DNA from: Glycomyces niveus | GTDB lineage: Bacteria > Actinomycetota > Actinomycetes > Mycobacteriales > Micromonosporaceae | Assembly: GCF_017592475.1 (NCBI RefSeq) | Contig: NZ_JAGFNP010000009.1 | Coordinates: forward strand, 1 to 64,000 | Length of the DNA: 64,000 bases | Direction of reading: 5' to 3' | Part shown: piece after piece, positions 52,330-61,926 of the stretch | Position numbering within the stretch: position 1 is the stretch's first letter | How the letters are laid out: every line of letters starts with the position of its first letter | Made by a program: the position numbers and the translations under genes | Notes under the pieces: generated by a model | Databases searched by the model: none | Told to the model about the DNA's origin: nothing | What the model saw: only the letters and a program-made list of their open reading frames with translations

Positions 52330-54629
52330 ACGCCCACGAACTGCGGGTCCTCCCTCCCGTCCCGCCCCTCCGCAGGCACTTGCCGTTCGGCGATGCCGCG
52401 GGCACACCCGACCGGATCGAGGTCACCAGCCGGTGGTTCGAGCGCGGCGGCCGCCCGTGGATGCCGATCACCGGCGAGATCCACTACTCCCGCATCCCGC
52501 GCGAACGCTGGAGCGAAGTGCTCGGCCACGCCCGCGCCGGCGGCCTCGATTCGATCGCGACGTACGTGTTCTGGCGCGTCCACGAGCCCGAGCAGGGCCG
52601 CTTCGACTGGACCGGGAACCGCGACCTGCGCGCGTTCATCGAGCTCGCCGCCGCGCACGGCCTCGACATGATCGTCCGCCTCGGCCCGTGGGGCCACGGA
52701 GAGTACCGCTACGGCGGCTTCCCCGAATGGCTCGTCGAACGCGACGACCTCCGCACCCGCACCGACGACCCGGCCTACCTCGAACTGGTGCGACCCCTCT
52801 ACGCGCAGATCATCGCGCAACTCAAGGGCCTCACCCACAACGAGGGCGGCCCGATCATCGGCGCCCAGGTCGACAACGAGCTCTACGACCAGCCCGACCA
52901 CCTCGCGACCCTCCGCGAGATCGCCGAGGAATCCGGCCTGCTGGTGCCGATGTGGACGGCCACCGGATGGGGCGGCGCGCAGGTGCCCGACACGCTCCTG
53001 CCGCTCTACAGCGCCTACTCCGAGGGGTTCTGGGAGGACTCGACCGTCGAGTGGCCCGCCTTCGCGCCCTTCCACTTCCGCTACTCCGAGGTCCGCGACG
53101 ACCTCACGGTGGGAGCCGACCTCCGCGAAGCGCTCGACGGGATCGCCACCGAGTCCACCGAACCGCTCGAGCATGACGACCGGACCCCGTTCGCCACCTG
53201 CGAACTCGGCGGCGGCATGCACGTCGCCTACCACCGCCGCCCGCTCGTCTCCCCCGAAGACGTGGCGAACCTGGCGCTCGCCAAGATCGGCTCCGGCTCG
53301 GCCTGGCAGGGCTACTACATGTACGCCGGCGGCATGCAGCGCACCGGAGCCCAAGGGACCGAACAGGAATCGCACGCCACCGGCTACCCCAACGACGTCC
53401 CGCAGCTGACCTACGACTTCCACGCGCCGATCGGCGCGCACGGCCAGATCCGCCCGCACCACCACTACCTGCGCCGCCAGCACCTCTGGCTGCGCGAGGA
53501 GGGCCACCGGATCGCGACCATGGCCTCCACCGTGGGCGGCGGCAGCGCCGATCCGGAGGAGCTGCGGTGGGCCGTCCGCTCCGACGGCCGCAGCGGCTAC
53601 CTGTTCGCCACCACGTACCAGCCGCCCAAGCGGCCCATCGCCGCCCAGCCGGGCGTCCAGTTCACCGTCCGCTTCGATGAGGGCGAGGTGACCGTTCCGG
53701 CCGCACCGATCGACCTCCCCGCCGGCGTCTCGGTGGCTTGGCCGCTGCGCTACCCGCTCACCGCCGACCTCGAATTGCGCAGCGCCACAGCGCAACTGCT
53801 CACCCGGATCGACGACCTCGTCGTCCTGGCCGCGACGGACGGCGTCCCGGTCGAGATCGTCCTCGGCGACGGCACAGTCCTCGACCCGCCCGCGCCGCCC
53901 GGCCCCGACTGCCGCATCGACCTCGACGGCGTGAGCCTCCTGGTGCTCGACGACGCGAGCGCGAACCGCCTCTACCGACTCCCGTTCGCCGGCCGCGACC
54001 GCCTCATCCTCTCCGACGCCCCCGTCCACCTCGACAACGGCGACCTCATCGTCCGACCTGACACCGAGTACGCCGCGATCGCGATCCTCCCCGCACCGAC
54101 CGCACTCAAAGCCGAAGGCGGCCGACTCGCAGCCGACACCGGCGACGGTCCTTGGGCGACCTGGACGCTCACCGCGGCACACGCCGGTGCGATCCCGGTC
54201 CCGGTCGAACCGCCCGGATCCGCCACCGCACCCGAACCGCGCCGCGGCGGCCCCATGGACCGCCTCAGCGCTCCGACCGACTACACGGGCGCGGCTACCG
54301 TCCACATCGAGGTGCCGGACTTCGGCGACGCCGATCGCGCCCTGCTGCGCCTCGAGTGGACCGGCGACACCGGCCGCGCCTACATCGGCGACACGTTCGT
54401 CAGCGACCACTTCTGGCACGGCCGCGACTGGGACATCGACCTGACCCCGCACCGCGACGTCGTCGCCCGGCACGGCGTCCGGCTCGAACTCCTCCCGTGG
54501 CGGGGCGCCACCGGCGTCTGGGTCGACCCGTCGGTCCGCGACATCGAGGACGGCATCGCGATCCGCTCCGCCGCGATCGTCAGGATCGGCAGCGTCCGCC
54601 TCAGTGCCGCAACGTCGGCGGTTCCCTAG
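52326..54629 (+). CDS. GH35 beta-galactosidase
   Basis: 767 residues, no signal peptide. The GH35 TIM barrel starts with the hallmark GEIHYSRIPRERWSEVLGHA and ATYVFWRVHEPEQGRFDWTG. Acid/base E185 is in IIGAQVDNELYD and nucleophile E293 in ATCELGGGM; both diverge from the common QVENEYG and SEFY forms, so it belongs to an unusual branch. C-terminal beta domains (from about 420) end in a jelly-roll. It would release terminal beta-galactose from imported oligosaccharides. ATG overlaps the DUF5107 stop; its stop overlaps the convergent MBL gene by 4 bases. Confidence 0.88.
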   Translation: MNAHELRVLPPVPPLRRHLPFGDAAGTPDRIEVTSRWFERGGRPWMPITGEIHYSRIPRERWSEVLGHARAGGLDSIATYVFWRVHEPEQGRFDWTGNRDLRAFIELAAAHGLDMIVRLGPWGHGEYRYGGFPEWLVERDDLRTRTDDPAYLELVRPLYAQIIAQLKGLTHNEGGPIIGAQVDNELYDQPDHLATLREIAEESGLLVPMWTATGWGGAQVPDTLLPLYSAYSEGFWEDSTVEWPAFAPFHFRYSEVRDDLTVGADLREALDGIATESTEPLEHDDRTPFATCELGGGMHVAYHRRPLVSPEDVANLALAKIGSGSAWQGYYMYAGGMQRTGAQGTEQESHATGYPNDVPQLTYDFHAPIGAHGQIRPHHHYLRRQHLWLREEGHRIATMASTVGGGSADPEELRWAVRSDGRSGYLFATTYQPPKRPIAAQPGVQFTVRFDEGEVTVPAAPIDLPAGVSVAWPLRYPLTADLELRSATAQLLTRIDDLVVLAATDGVPVEIVLGDGTVLDPPAPPGPDCRIDLDGVSLLVLDDASANRLYRLPFAGRDRLILSDAPVHLDNGDLIVRPDTEYAAIAILPAPTALKAEGGRLAADTGDGPWATWTLTAAHAGAIPVPVEPPGSATAPEPRRGGPMDRLSAPTDYTGAATVHIEVPDFGDADRALLRLEWTGDTGRAYIGDTFVSDHFWHGRDWDIDLTPHRDVVARHGVRLELLPWRGATGVWVDPSVRDIEDGIAIRSAAIVRIGSVRLSAATSAVP

Positions 54630-55459
54630 GCGGGGGCCGCGTGTTCGTGGCGCTCGGCGAGGCGCCTGACCTGGTCGGTGCTGATGTCGGTCGTCCACTC
54701 CCAGCCGGGCTTGGCGGTCGGGCCGACGCGCGGGTCCTCGGGGACGTCCCCTTCTTGCAGCGTGAGGACGTAGGCCCGGTCCCGGTCGATGCGAGCGCGC
54801 AACTCGTCGGCGCCGCCGACCGAGCCGTGGCCGGGGATCATGACGTCGACCTCGCCGGCCACGGCCTCGAGCCGCCGCAGACCGACCAGGTACTCCTCGG
54901 TCGGGTCGTTGGCGTCGTTCAACGTGTCGAGGTTCGGGACCAGGACGTCGGAGAGCATGTCGCCGGCGATGAGCACACCGCGGTCCCCGACGAGCAGCGC
55001 CGCATGGCCCGGGGCGTGCGCCGGGTGCTCGATGATGCGGACTCGCGGCCCGTCCCAAGGGAACTCGGTCGTGCCGGCGGGCAGGCCGGTGATGAGGCCG
55101 AACAGGTCCAGCGGGGTCTCGTCCGCGATCTCCGGCGGCAGGGCCGCGGCGGCGAGGGCCTGCCAGTCCGGGTTCGAACGGAAGTCCCGCATGAACGCCG
55201 CGCAGCGGGCGGTGCCGTAACGCGGCGCTTCGCCGAGGTCGGGGTGCCAGAGCACGTGGTCCCAGTCGGGGTGCGTCGCGAATCCCGCCGCGACGGTCTG
55301 GCCCGACTCGCGCAGATCGCTTGCGAGGCAGGCCATTTCGGCCTCGGTCAGCCCGGGGTCGACGAGCAGTGCGCCGGTCGGGCCCTGCACGACGACGGCG
55401 TTGTTCTCCAGCAACGCGCTCTGGTGGGTGAACACGCCCTCCGCGACCTGGCTCAGCAT
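54626..55459 (-). CDS. MBL-fold metallohydrolase
   Basis: 277 residues. The metal-binding motif is H-P-D-W-D-H (63-68, the HxHxDH position with the second His replaced by Asp). A second-shell HAPGHAALLVGD, an IAGDMLSD aspartate and the C-terminal MIPGHGS complete the metallo-beta-lactamase site. The role is probably a hydrolase of a small ester or thioester; the substrate is unknown. GAGGAG precedes ATG 55459. Confidence 0.88.
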   Translation of the reverse strand: MLSQVAEGVFTHQSALLENNAVVVQGPTGALLVDPGLTEAEMACLASDLRESGQTVAAGFATHPDWDHVLWHPDLGEAPRYGTARCAAFMRDFRSNPDWQALAAAALPPEIADETPLDLFGLITGLPAGTTEFPWDGPRVRIIEHPAHAPGHAALLVGDRGVLIAGDMLSDVLVPNLDTLNDANDPTEEYLVGLRRLEAVAGEVDVMIPGHGSVGGADELRARIDRDRAYVLTLQEGDVPEDPRVGPTAKPGWEWTTDISTDQVRRLAERHEHAAPA

Positions 55460-55552
55460 CGAACTCCTCCTCGGGACGGTCGGCGACCGCTCCTCGCAGG
55501 ACGGCCGCGGCGATCACTCATGCGACAATCGTAGAGAGGAAGGGGGCCGGTC

Positions 55553-56383
55553 GTGACGGACAACCGCGATGCCCCGGTGCTCCTCTTCGGCTGCGGCAAG
55601 GTCGGCACCCGGCTCGGGGAAGCGCTCGTCGAATCCGGCCGCCCGGTGTTCGCGGTGCGACGCGATGCCGCCGCTCTCCCCGACTCGTTCACGGGTATCG
55701 CCCTCGACTACCGCCGGCCCTTCAACGCGGCGCTCCCGGCCGTCGATTCGATGGTCGTCACCCTGACCCCGGACCGGTCCGATTCGCCCGACCTCGTGAC
55801 CCCGCTGCGACGCCTCGCCAAGGCGCTGCCCGCGCTGCCGCAGCGCGTGATCCTGGTGTCCTCGACCCGCGTGTTCGACGGGGACCCCGGCCTGCGGACC
55901 CTCACCGAGGACGACGCGCCGAACCCCGCGAGCCCGCGCGCGCAGGCCCTCCTGGACAGCGAGAACGAGGCCCGCCGCCTGTTCGGCGCCGTCGTCCTGC
56001 GCCCGGCGGGCATCTACGGGCCGGGCCGCGAGCACCTCATCCGCCAGGTCGCGCGCGGCGTCCCGATCGACCGCGCCCGGCGCACCAACCGCATCCACGA
56101 GAGCGACCTGGTGCGGGCGCTCCACGAACTGCTCCGGACGCCCACGCCGCCTATGACAATGCACGCCACCGACGACCACCCGGCCACCAGCGGCGAGGTC
56201 GCCGACCACATCGCCCGGCTGCTCCAGGTGCCGCCGCCGCCCGCGCTGCCCACCGACCCCAGTGGACACGTGCTCTCGGGCGAGCGGCTCGCGACCCTCC
56301 TCGGGCCGCTGCTGTACCCCGACTACCGCGCGGGCTATGACGCGATCATCGCGGCCGCAGGCCCCGAGCGCTGGCGCGACTGA
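55553..56383 (+). CDS. NAD(P)-dependent epimerase/dehydratase-like SDR protein
   Basis: 276 residues. The Rossmann start is VLLFGCGKVGTRLGEALVES (G-x-G-x-x-G), then VILVSSTRVFDGDPG and the LRPAGIYGPGREHLI motif typical of extended SDRs of the YeeZ/WcaG kind. The classical Tyr-x3-Lys is not obvious, as in YeeZ-like members. Start GTG 55553. No clear pathway; it diverges from the MBL gene across about 90 bases. Confidence 0.85.
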   Translation: MTDNRDAPVLLFGCGKVGTRLGEALVESGRPVFAVRRDAAALPDSFTGIALDYRRPFNAALPAVDSMVVTLTPDRSDSPDLVTPLRRLAKALPALPQRVILVSSTRVFDGDPGLRTLTEDDAPNPASPRAQALLDSENEARRLFGAVVLRPAGIYGPGREHLIRQVARGVPIDRARRTNRIHESDLVRALHELLRTPTPPMTMHATDDHPATSGEVADHIARLLQVPPPPALPTDPSGHVLSGERLATLLGPLLYPDYRAGYDAIIAAAGPERWRD

Positions 56384-56553
56384 GGCGGCGCGCATCTACA
56401 TCGTTGCAACCCCCCGTTGTGTTATCGGTAAAACTCGGATACGCTACCAGTCCTTGTACATCGATAAAAAGGAATACCCGGATGTCATCGAGGCTGTGCG
56501 CCGCCGATGCGTCCCCTCCCTCACACTGCGATCACTCCGCTTGGAGCAGCACC

Positions 56554-58029
56554 ATGTCCAGAACCCTCACCCGCGGACGCGCGCTCGTCGCGTTCGTTCT
56601 CATATCCGCCCTCGCGGCCTTCGGGCTGTCGATCGCGACCGCGAAGCCCGCCAGGGCCGCGATCGCGACCGGCACCTGGTTCACCGTCACGAGCGCCCAC
56701 TCCGGCCTGGCGCTCGACATCCAGAACGCCTCGACCACCGCGGGCGCGCCACTGAACCAGTACACCCCCAACCAGTGCACCTGCCAGCAGTTCCAGTTCG
56801 TCGCCGTCGGCGGCGGCTATTACAAGATCCAGGCCCGCCACTCCAACCAGGTCCTGGAGGTGTACGAGTGGAACGCCGCCGACGGCGCCACCATCGCCCA
56901 GTGGACCGACCTCGGCGGGACCAACCAGCAGTGGTCCGTGACCGAGCACGCCGACGGCACCTTCAGCTTCATCAACCGCTTCTCCGGCAAGGCCCTCGAC
57001 CTCTGGGAGTGGTCGACCACCGCCGGCGCGCGCATCTCCCAGTACGCCTACAACGGCCTGAACGCGCAGAAGTGGCGCCTCGCCGCCGTCCCGGCATCCG
57101 GCGAGCCTACGGTCTCGAACCCGCTGCGCTCCAACGGGGCCGACCCGTGGATCGAGTACTGGAACGGCTACTACTACATGTCCACGACCACATGGGACTC
57201 CACGGTCACCATGCGCCGCGCGACGACCCTGAACGGGCTCAAGAACGCGGCGGACACGGTCGTCTGGAACGACGCGGGCAACGCGAGCCGCTGCTGCTCG
57301 CACTGGGCGCCGGAGTTCCACCGCATCGACGGCGTCTGGTACCTGATGTACACCTCGGGGAACTCGCAGACGAACTTCGACGGCCAGAAGCTCCACGTCC
57401 TCCGCTCGACCTCCTCGACCCCCATGGGGCCGTATGAGTTCATGGCCACCCCGCTGCCGAACCAGTGGAACATCGACGGCTCCTACCTGCAGGTCAACGG
57501 GCAGCTGTACCTGATGTGGTCCGAGTGGGTGGGCGCCGACCAGTCCATCCGCATCGCCGCGATGTCGAACCCGTGGACCGTCACCGGTTCGCACACGACG
57601 ATCTCCAAGCCCACCTACAGCTGGGAGATCCAGGGGGGCAGGACGAACGAGGCCCCGGCGGTCCTCCAGCGGGGCGGCCGGACCTTCGTGACGTTCTCCG
57701 CGTCCTCGTGCAACACGCCCGACTACAAGCTCGGCCTGCTGGAGCTCACCGGCTCGAACCCGCTCTCGGCCTCCTCCTGGACGAAGACCTCGACGCCCGT
57801 CCTGCAGCAGGGCGGCGGCTCCTTCGGCCCCGGCCACAACGGGTTCTTCACTTCGCCTGACGGCACCGAGGAGTGGCTGGTCTACCACGCCAACACCTCG
57901 TCCAGCCAAGGTTGCGGCTCCACCCGCGAGACCCGCGTCCAGCCGATCACCTGGAATGCCAATGGCACCCCGAACTTCGGCACCCCGCTTCCCCGGGGCG
58001 TCGTGATCGAGGCTCCCTCGGGCGAGTGA
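56554..58029 (+). CDS. Secreted ricin-lectin (CBM13) plus GH43 arabinosidase/xylosidase
   Basis: 491 residues. Signal peptide (TRGRALVAFVLISALAAFGL, cleavage near ARA-AIATG), ricin-B lectin trefoil (about 40-178, repeats ending NQQWSV and AQKWRL), then a five-bladed GH43 propeller: general base D197 in SNGADPWIEYWNG, D308 in WNIDGSYLQ, acid E366 in GGRTNEAPAV. It likely releases L-arabinose or xylose from plant arabinan/arabinogalactan outside the cell, with the lectin aiding attachment to galactose or arabinose chains. ATG 56554 has TTGGAG upstream. The preceding AT-richer patch (56400-56490) is its probable promoter. Confidence 0.93.
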   Translation: MSRTLTRGRALVAFVLISALAAFGLSIATAKPARAAIATGTWFTVTSAHSGLALDIQNASTTAGAPLNQYTPNQCTCQQFQFVAVGGGYYKIQARHSNQVLEVYEWNAADGATIAQWTDLGGTNQQWSVTEHADGTFSFINRFSGKALDLWEWSTTAGARISQYAYNGLNAQKWRLAAVPASGEPTVSNPLRSNGADPWIEYWNGYYYMSTTTWDSTVTMRRATTLNGLKNAADTVVWNDAGNASRCCSHWAPEFHRIDGVWYLMYTSGNSQTNFDGQKLHVLRSTSSTPMGPYEFMATPLPNQWNIDGSYLQVNGQLYLMWSEWVGADQSIRIAAMSNPWTVTGSHTTISKPTYSWEIQGGRTNEAPAVLQRGGRTFVTFSASSCNTPDYKLGLLELTGSNPLSASSWTKTSTPVLQQGGGSFGPGHNGFFTSPDGTEEWLVYHANTSSSQGCGSTRETRVQPITWNANGTPNFGTPLPRGVVIEAPSGE

Positions 58030-58050
58030 ACGGACGGATTGTCGGCGGAC

Positions 58051-58070
58051 CCCCCCCCGCGCGGGGGGGG
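58051..58070 (+). terminator. Very strong GC hairpin after the GH43 gene
   Basis: A perfect 20-bp palindrome of eight C, GCGC, eight G, 21 bases after the GH43 stop, extended by outer GGCG/CGCC pairing. Confidence 0.8.
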
Positions 58071-58246
58071 CGCCGCCGCCCGGCCTGCCCGGGCGCGCCG
58101 CGGCGGCGGCCGTCAAGCCTCCACGCGGTGCCGGTGCGGCGGCGGGTATCGGTACTGTGCGGACGGGCGGCACGGGCCGCCCTCGACGCGGCGGGAGCGC
58201 CGTCGACCGGGAGGGGATCGCGCATGGGCCAGCGGGGCGGTGCCCG

Positions 58247-58909
58247 GTGACGGGCGGGCTGCTGTGGGGTTTGACGGGGCTGGCGCTGCTGGACTCGGTG
58301 AACGCGGCCACGATCTGGATCGTCATCGTGATCCTGCTCGGCGCGAAGCGCCCCGCGCCCACCGGGTGGGCGTTCATGCTCGGCGCGGCCGTGTCGTTCC
58401 TGGCCTTCGCCTTGATGTTCTACTTCGGACTCTCGTTCGCGGACTCGATGCTGGACGACTTCACGCTGTGGCTGCGCCGCCTGCTGTTCGCCGGGCTGGC
58501 GGTGGCGCTGACCGTGATGGGCGTTCGCCGGCTCCGGCCGCGCGAGCGCAAGGGCTTCGCGCTGCCGCCGTGGGTGAACGCCTGGAGCGCGCTGCCGTTC
58601 GGCGTGCTCGCCACGATCGGCGACCTGCCCAACGCGTTCCCGATGGTCCTGGCCGTCGAGCGCCTCATCGCCGCCGACGTCTCCGCGCCGCTCGCGGTCC
58701 TCGTCCTCGTCGGCTACACCTTCGTCTACGCCCTGCCTTCGGCGCTGATCCTCGCGGCCGGGCTGGCGTTCAACGAGGAGCTGCGCGACCAGCTCGAGTC
58801 GATGCTGAGCGGCCACACCGGTACCGTCGGGCCGAGTCCGAAGACGGCCGCCGCGTGCTTCGCGGGGGCCGCCGCGAGCCTCGCCGTACTGGTCCTCTGG
58901 GTCGGCTGA
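58247..58909 (+). CDS. GAP/LysE-like membrane protein
   Basis: 220 residues, six membrane helices: GGLLWGLTGLALLDSVNAAT, FMLGAAVSFLAFALMFYFGL, LLFAGLAVALTVMGVRRL, LPFGVLATIGDLPNAFPMVL, LAVLVLVGYTFVYALPSALI, a final one near the end. It matches the GAP (Sap, sulfolipid-1-addressing protein) group, relatives of LysE transporters found in actinobacteria. Transported substrate unknown. Start GTG 58247; no strong ribosome-binding site. Confidence 0.75.
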   Translation: MTGGLLWGLTGLALLDSVNAATIWIVIVILLGAKRPAPTGWAFMLGAAVSFLAFALMFYFGLSFADSMLDDFTLWLRRLLFAGLAVALTVMGVRRLRPRERKGFALPPWVNAWSALPFGVLATIGDLPNAFPMVLAVERLIAADVSAPLAVLVLVGYTFVYALPSALILAAGLAFNEELRDQLESMLSGHTGTVGPSPKTAAACFAGAAASLAVLVLWVG

Positions 58910-59036
58910 CGGTCAGCGCGCCAAGCGGTGCAGGCGCTCGAGCCGGTCCCCACGGCTTGTGAACGTGCACGCGAAATCCTGGGATTCTTGGGGTCCAAGA
59001 GGCGAGATCTCGGCCGCCCGTGATGGAACTGCAATC

Positions 59037-59131
59037 ATTTTAACGTTTTACAGTCGGGCATTTAGTTTATTTGGTACAGAAGCGGCTTGCATTCAGTGAT
59101 GCATGTCGCTATTTTTATGCAAACGTTCACA
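59037..59131 (+). promoter_or_regulatory. Promoter/operator region of the galacto-oligosaccharide operon
   Basis: An AT-rich island in otherwise GC-rich DNA. It holds an AACGTT core (59042-59047), an inverted repeat TGCAT-TCAGTG-ATGCA (59088-59103), and TGCAAACGTTCACA (59118-59131), which resembles a LacI/CcpA-family site with TG..CG..CA symmetry. The binding-protein gene starts 50 bases later. A LacI-type repressor is expected but is not in the window. Confidence 0.55.
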
Positions 59132-59181
59132 GCTGCCGGGCGATCGGCGGCGTGATCCCTCAACGGAGACAAGGACACGCG

Positions 59182-60492
59182 ATGCGAGGCAGAGGAGTTG
59201 CCGCCGCCGCGGCGGCGGCAGTGCTGGGACTGGCCGGGTGCGGCGGACCGGCCGAGGAGGAGCGGGCCTCCGAACTGGAGTGGGACGCCGAGGCCGGGCA
59301 GTACGTCATCGAGGAGGACATCGCCTCCGGTGCAGTGCCGCTGAAAGTCTGGTTCGAAGAGGACTACCTCGCTGAGGCCGTCATCGCCGCCTTCAAGGAG
59401 GAGTTCAAGGACGAGTACCCGGACATGGAGATCGAGTACGAGCTCGTCGCCAAGAACGACGCGGTCGAGAAGATGTCGCTCGCGGGCGAGGCCGGGAACG
59501 GCGCCGACGTCTACATGAGCTTCTACGACCAGGTCGCGCGCGCCGTCGACGACGGCACCGCCGCGCCGATGGGGGAGTACACCGGCGTGCTCCAGGAGCG
59601 GATCAGCGAGGCCTTCACCAGCGTCGTCACGGTCGAGGACCAGATGCACGCCGTGCCCGTGACCACCGAATCGCTCGCGCTCATCTACAACGCCACGCTG
59701 CTCGAGGAGCTGACCGGCTCCGATCAGCCGGCCGCGACATGGGAGGAGATCCGGTCGCTCGCCGCCGATTATAACGATCCATCATTGAACCGGTGGACGC
59801 TGCGCATGTCCACCGCCGAGATCTACCGGGCCTACCCGATCCTCTCCTCCGCGGGCTGGCAGGTGTACCCCGACGGCGATGTGGACGCCCCCGGGTTCGA
59901 CGACCCGGCCCTCACCGGCGCGCTCGACTACTACGCTGGCCTGCGCGAGCTCTACGACGTGCCCAGCGCCGACAGCACCTGGGAGACCATCGAAGAGGCC
60001 TTCGCCAAGGGCGAGACACCGTACGTCATCACCGGCCCCTGGAGCTTCTCGCTCTTCGACACCGGCGCCGCCGAGAACGGCTTCGAGTACGGCGTGACCA
60101 CGCTGCCGGGCATCGAAGGCGGCGAGCCCGCGGGCTCCTTCGCAGGGATGCACGTCGCGGTCGTCTCCGGCTACTCCGAACATCCCGCCGCGGCCAGGGT
60201 CTTCGCGAACTTCATGGCCTCCGACGCGGGCGCCGCCGCCGTCTACGGTGCGACGGGCCAGATCCCGGCGATCGACGGCGACCTGCTCTCGGGGATCGAG
60301 GGCATCGCCGACGACCCGCACGTGGCCGGCGTCGTCGCCCAGTCCGCGAACGCCGAACTCATTCCTCAAGTGCCCCAGTACTTCTGGGAAACCGGCAACA
60401 CCATGGTCATCGACGTCTGGGACGGCCTCTCCGATGCCGCGGCGGCGCAGGAGAAGGCCGACGCCAGCTACAGCGAACTGCACGGACTGTAG
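59182..60492 (+). CDS. Galacto-oligosaccharide-type ABC binding lipoprotein (GanS/MalE-like)
   Basis: 436 residues. The signal peptide ends in lipobox LAGC (GGPAEEE follows). The mature protein is a MalE-type sugar binder: PLKVWFEEDYLAEAVIAAFK, TWEEIRSLAADYNDPSLNRW, FAKGETPYVITGPWSFSLFD, GATGQIPAIDGD. It captures a maltose-like or galacto-oligosaccharide. ATG 59182 follows GGAGACAAGG. It starts an operon binding protein - MalF - MalG - GH53, the gene order of Bacillus ganSPQ with ganB. Confidence 0.9.
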   Translation: MRGRGVAAAAAAAVLGLAGCGGPAEEERASELEWDAEAGQYVIEEDIASGAVPLKVWFEEDYLAEAVIAAFKEEFKDEYPDMEIEYELVAKNDAVEKMSLAGEAGNGADVYMSFYDQVARAVDDGTAAPMGEYTGVLQERISEAFTSVVTVEDQMHAVPVTTESLALIYNATLLEELTGSDQPAATWEEIRSLAADYNDPSLNRWTLRMSTAEIYRAYPILSSAGWQVYPDGDVDAPGFDDPALTGALDYYAGLRELYDVPSADSTWETIEEAFAKGETPYVITGPWSFSLFDTGAAENGFEYGVTTLPGIEGGEPAGSFAGMHVAVVSGYSEHPAAARVFANFMASDAGAAAVYGATGQIPAIDGDLLSGIEGIADDPHVAGVVAQSANAELIPQVPQYFWETGNTMVIDVWDGLSDAAAAQEKADASYSELHGL

Positions 60493-60504
60493 GGACCGGC
60501 CGCA

Positions 60505-61926
60505 GTGACCACCACGACGACCTCGGCAACCCCCGCCTCGACCCGGGACCGCGCACCGCGCGGCCCGGGCCGGGCGGGCCTCCCCGCTGCGGTGCCGGGC
60601 CTCGCCTCGGCGCTGGTGTGGGGGGCCGGGCAGCTCATCAACCGCCAGGCGGGCAAGGCCGCGTTCTTCTTCGCGGGCTTCGCCGGGACCATCGTCTGGG
60701 AGATCGCCAGCGGCAACTACTACGCCGGGATGGACTTCACGGCGCGCGCCAACGGCGGCTTCTTCATCCGCGGCCTGTGGGGCCTGGCCACGCTCGGCAC
60801 CCAGCCGCGCGAGATGACCCTGACGGGCCTCACCGAGGGCGACAACTCGATCGTCCTCATGGCCAACGGCCTCATCGCACTCCTGACACTGGCGCTGCTC
60901 GCCGTCCTGTGGGGATGGAGCGTCCGGGACGCCGTCCGGTACCGGGCCGCCCTGAACGCGGGCGGCGCGGCCGAGACCTCGCGCGCCTACTTCAGGCGGC
61001 TGTGGGAGGGCTCGTTCGCGTACATCGTGCTCTCGCCGGGCATGGTCCTCCTGGTGTTCATGGCGGTCCTGCCGGTGCTCTTCGGCATCCTCGTCGCGTT
61101 CACGAACTACAACCGGGACAACCTCCCGCCCAAGAACCTCGTCGACTGGGTCGGGTTCGACAACTTCGCGACGATCTTCGCCGTCCCCTCCTGGACCGAG
61201 ACGTTCGGCGGCATCCTGGGCTGGACCGTCGTGTGGGCCGTGCTCGCCACCGTCACCACGTACGCCGCGGGCATGCTCCAGGCCGTGCTGCTCGCCAGCC
61301 CGAAGGTGAAGTTCCCGCGGATGTGGCGCTCGGTGTTCCTGCTGCCGTGGGCCGTGCCGGCGATCGTCTCGGCCCTGGTGTTCCGCTCGATGTTCAACGG
61401 CCAGTTCGGACCCGTCAGCCAATGGCTGGTCGACCTCGGCATCACCGACGAGCGGGTCTACTGGTTCACCGACCCGTCCCACCCGAACCTCGCCCGCGCC
61501 GTGGCCCTCCTGGTCAACCTGTGGCTCGGCTTCCCGTTCTTCATGGCCCTCGTCGGCGGCGTCCTCGCGAACATCCCCGAGAGCTACTACGAGGCCGCCC
61601 GCATCGACGGCGCCGGACCGGTGCAGCAGTTCCGGCACATCACCCTGCCGATCGTGCAGCGGACGGTCATGCCGCTGCTCGTGCTGTCGTTCGTGCACAA
61701 CTTCAACAACTTCGGCGTCATCTACTTCCTCACCGAAGGCGGTCCGGACAATGTGGACTACCGGTTCGCCGGGAGCACGGACCTGCTCGTCACGTGGCTG
61801 TTCAAGCTCACTCTCGACAACCGCCTCTACAACATCGGCGCGGTCATGAGCCTGGTCGTGTTCGTCATCGTCGGCGCCATCTCGGTGCTCAACCTCAACC
61901 GCACCAAAGCGATCCGGGAGCTGTGA
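60505..61926 (+). CDS. MalF-type permease with extended N-terminus (GanP-like)
   Basis: 473 residues. An N-terminal extension with extra helices (INRQAGKAAFFFAGFAGTIV and a periplasmic insertion near 70-115) is typical of maltodextrin, cyclodextrin and galactooligosaccharide permeases of Gram-positives. The six-helix core carries the EAA loop YYEAARIDGAGPVQQFRHIT. GTG 60505, 12 bases after the binding-protein stop. No ATPase gene follows, so a shared MsiK-like ATPase is presumed. Confidence 0.92.
   Translation: MTTTTTSATPASTRDRAPRGPGRAGLPAAVPGLASALVWGAGQLINRQAGKAAFFFAGFAGTIVWEIASGNYYAGMDFTARANGGFFIRGLWGLATLGTQPREMTLTGLTEGDNSIVLMANGLIALLTLALLAVLWGWSVRDAVRYRAALNAGGAAETSRAYFRRLWEGSFAYIVLSPGMVLLVFMAVLPVLFGILVAFTNYNRDNLPPKNLVDWVGFDNFATIFAVPSWTETFGGILGWTVVWAVLATVTTYAAGMLQAVLLASPKVKFPRMWRSVFLLPWAVPAIVSALVFRSMFNGQFGPVSQWLVDLGITDERVYWFTDPSHPNLARAVALLVNLWLGFPFFMALVGGVLANIPESYYEAARIDGAGPVQQFRHITLPIVQRTVMPLLVLSFVHNFNNFGVIYFLTEGGPDNVDYRFAGSTDLLVTWLFKLTLDNRLYNIGAVMSLVVFVIVGAISVLNLNRTKAIREL

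Noticed and set aside
52260..55517. Leftward 1085-codon frame across GH35 and MBL genes
   Set aside because: Shadow frame with Arg/Val/Gly composition; both strands already carry well-supported genes there.
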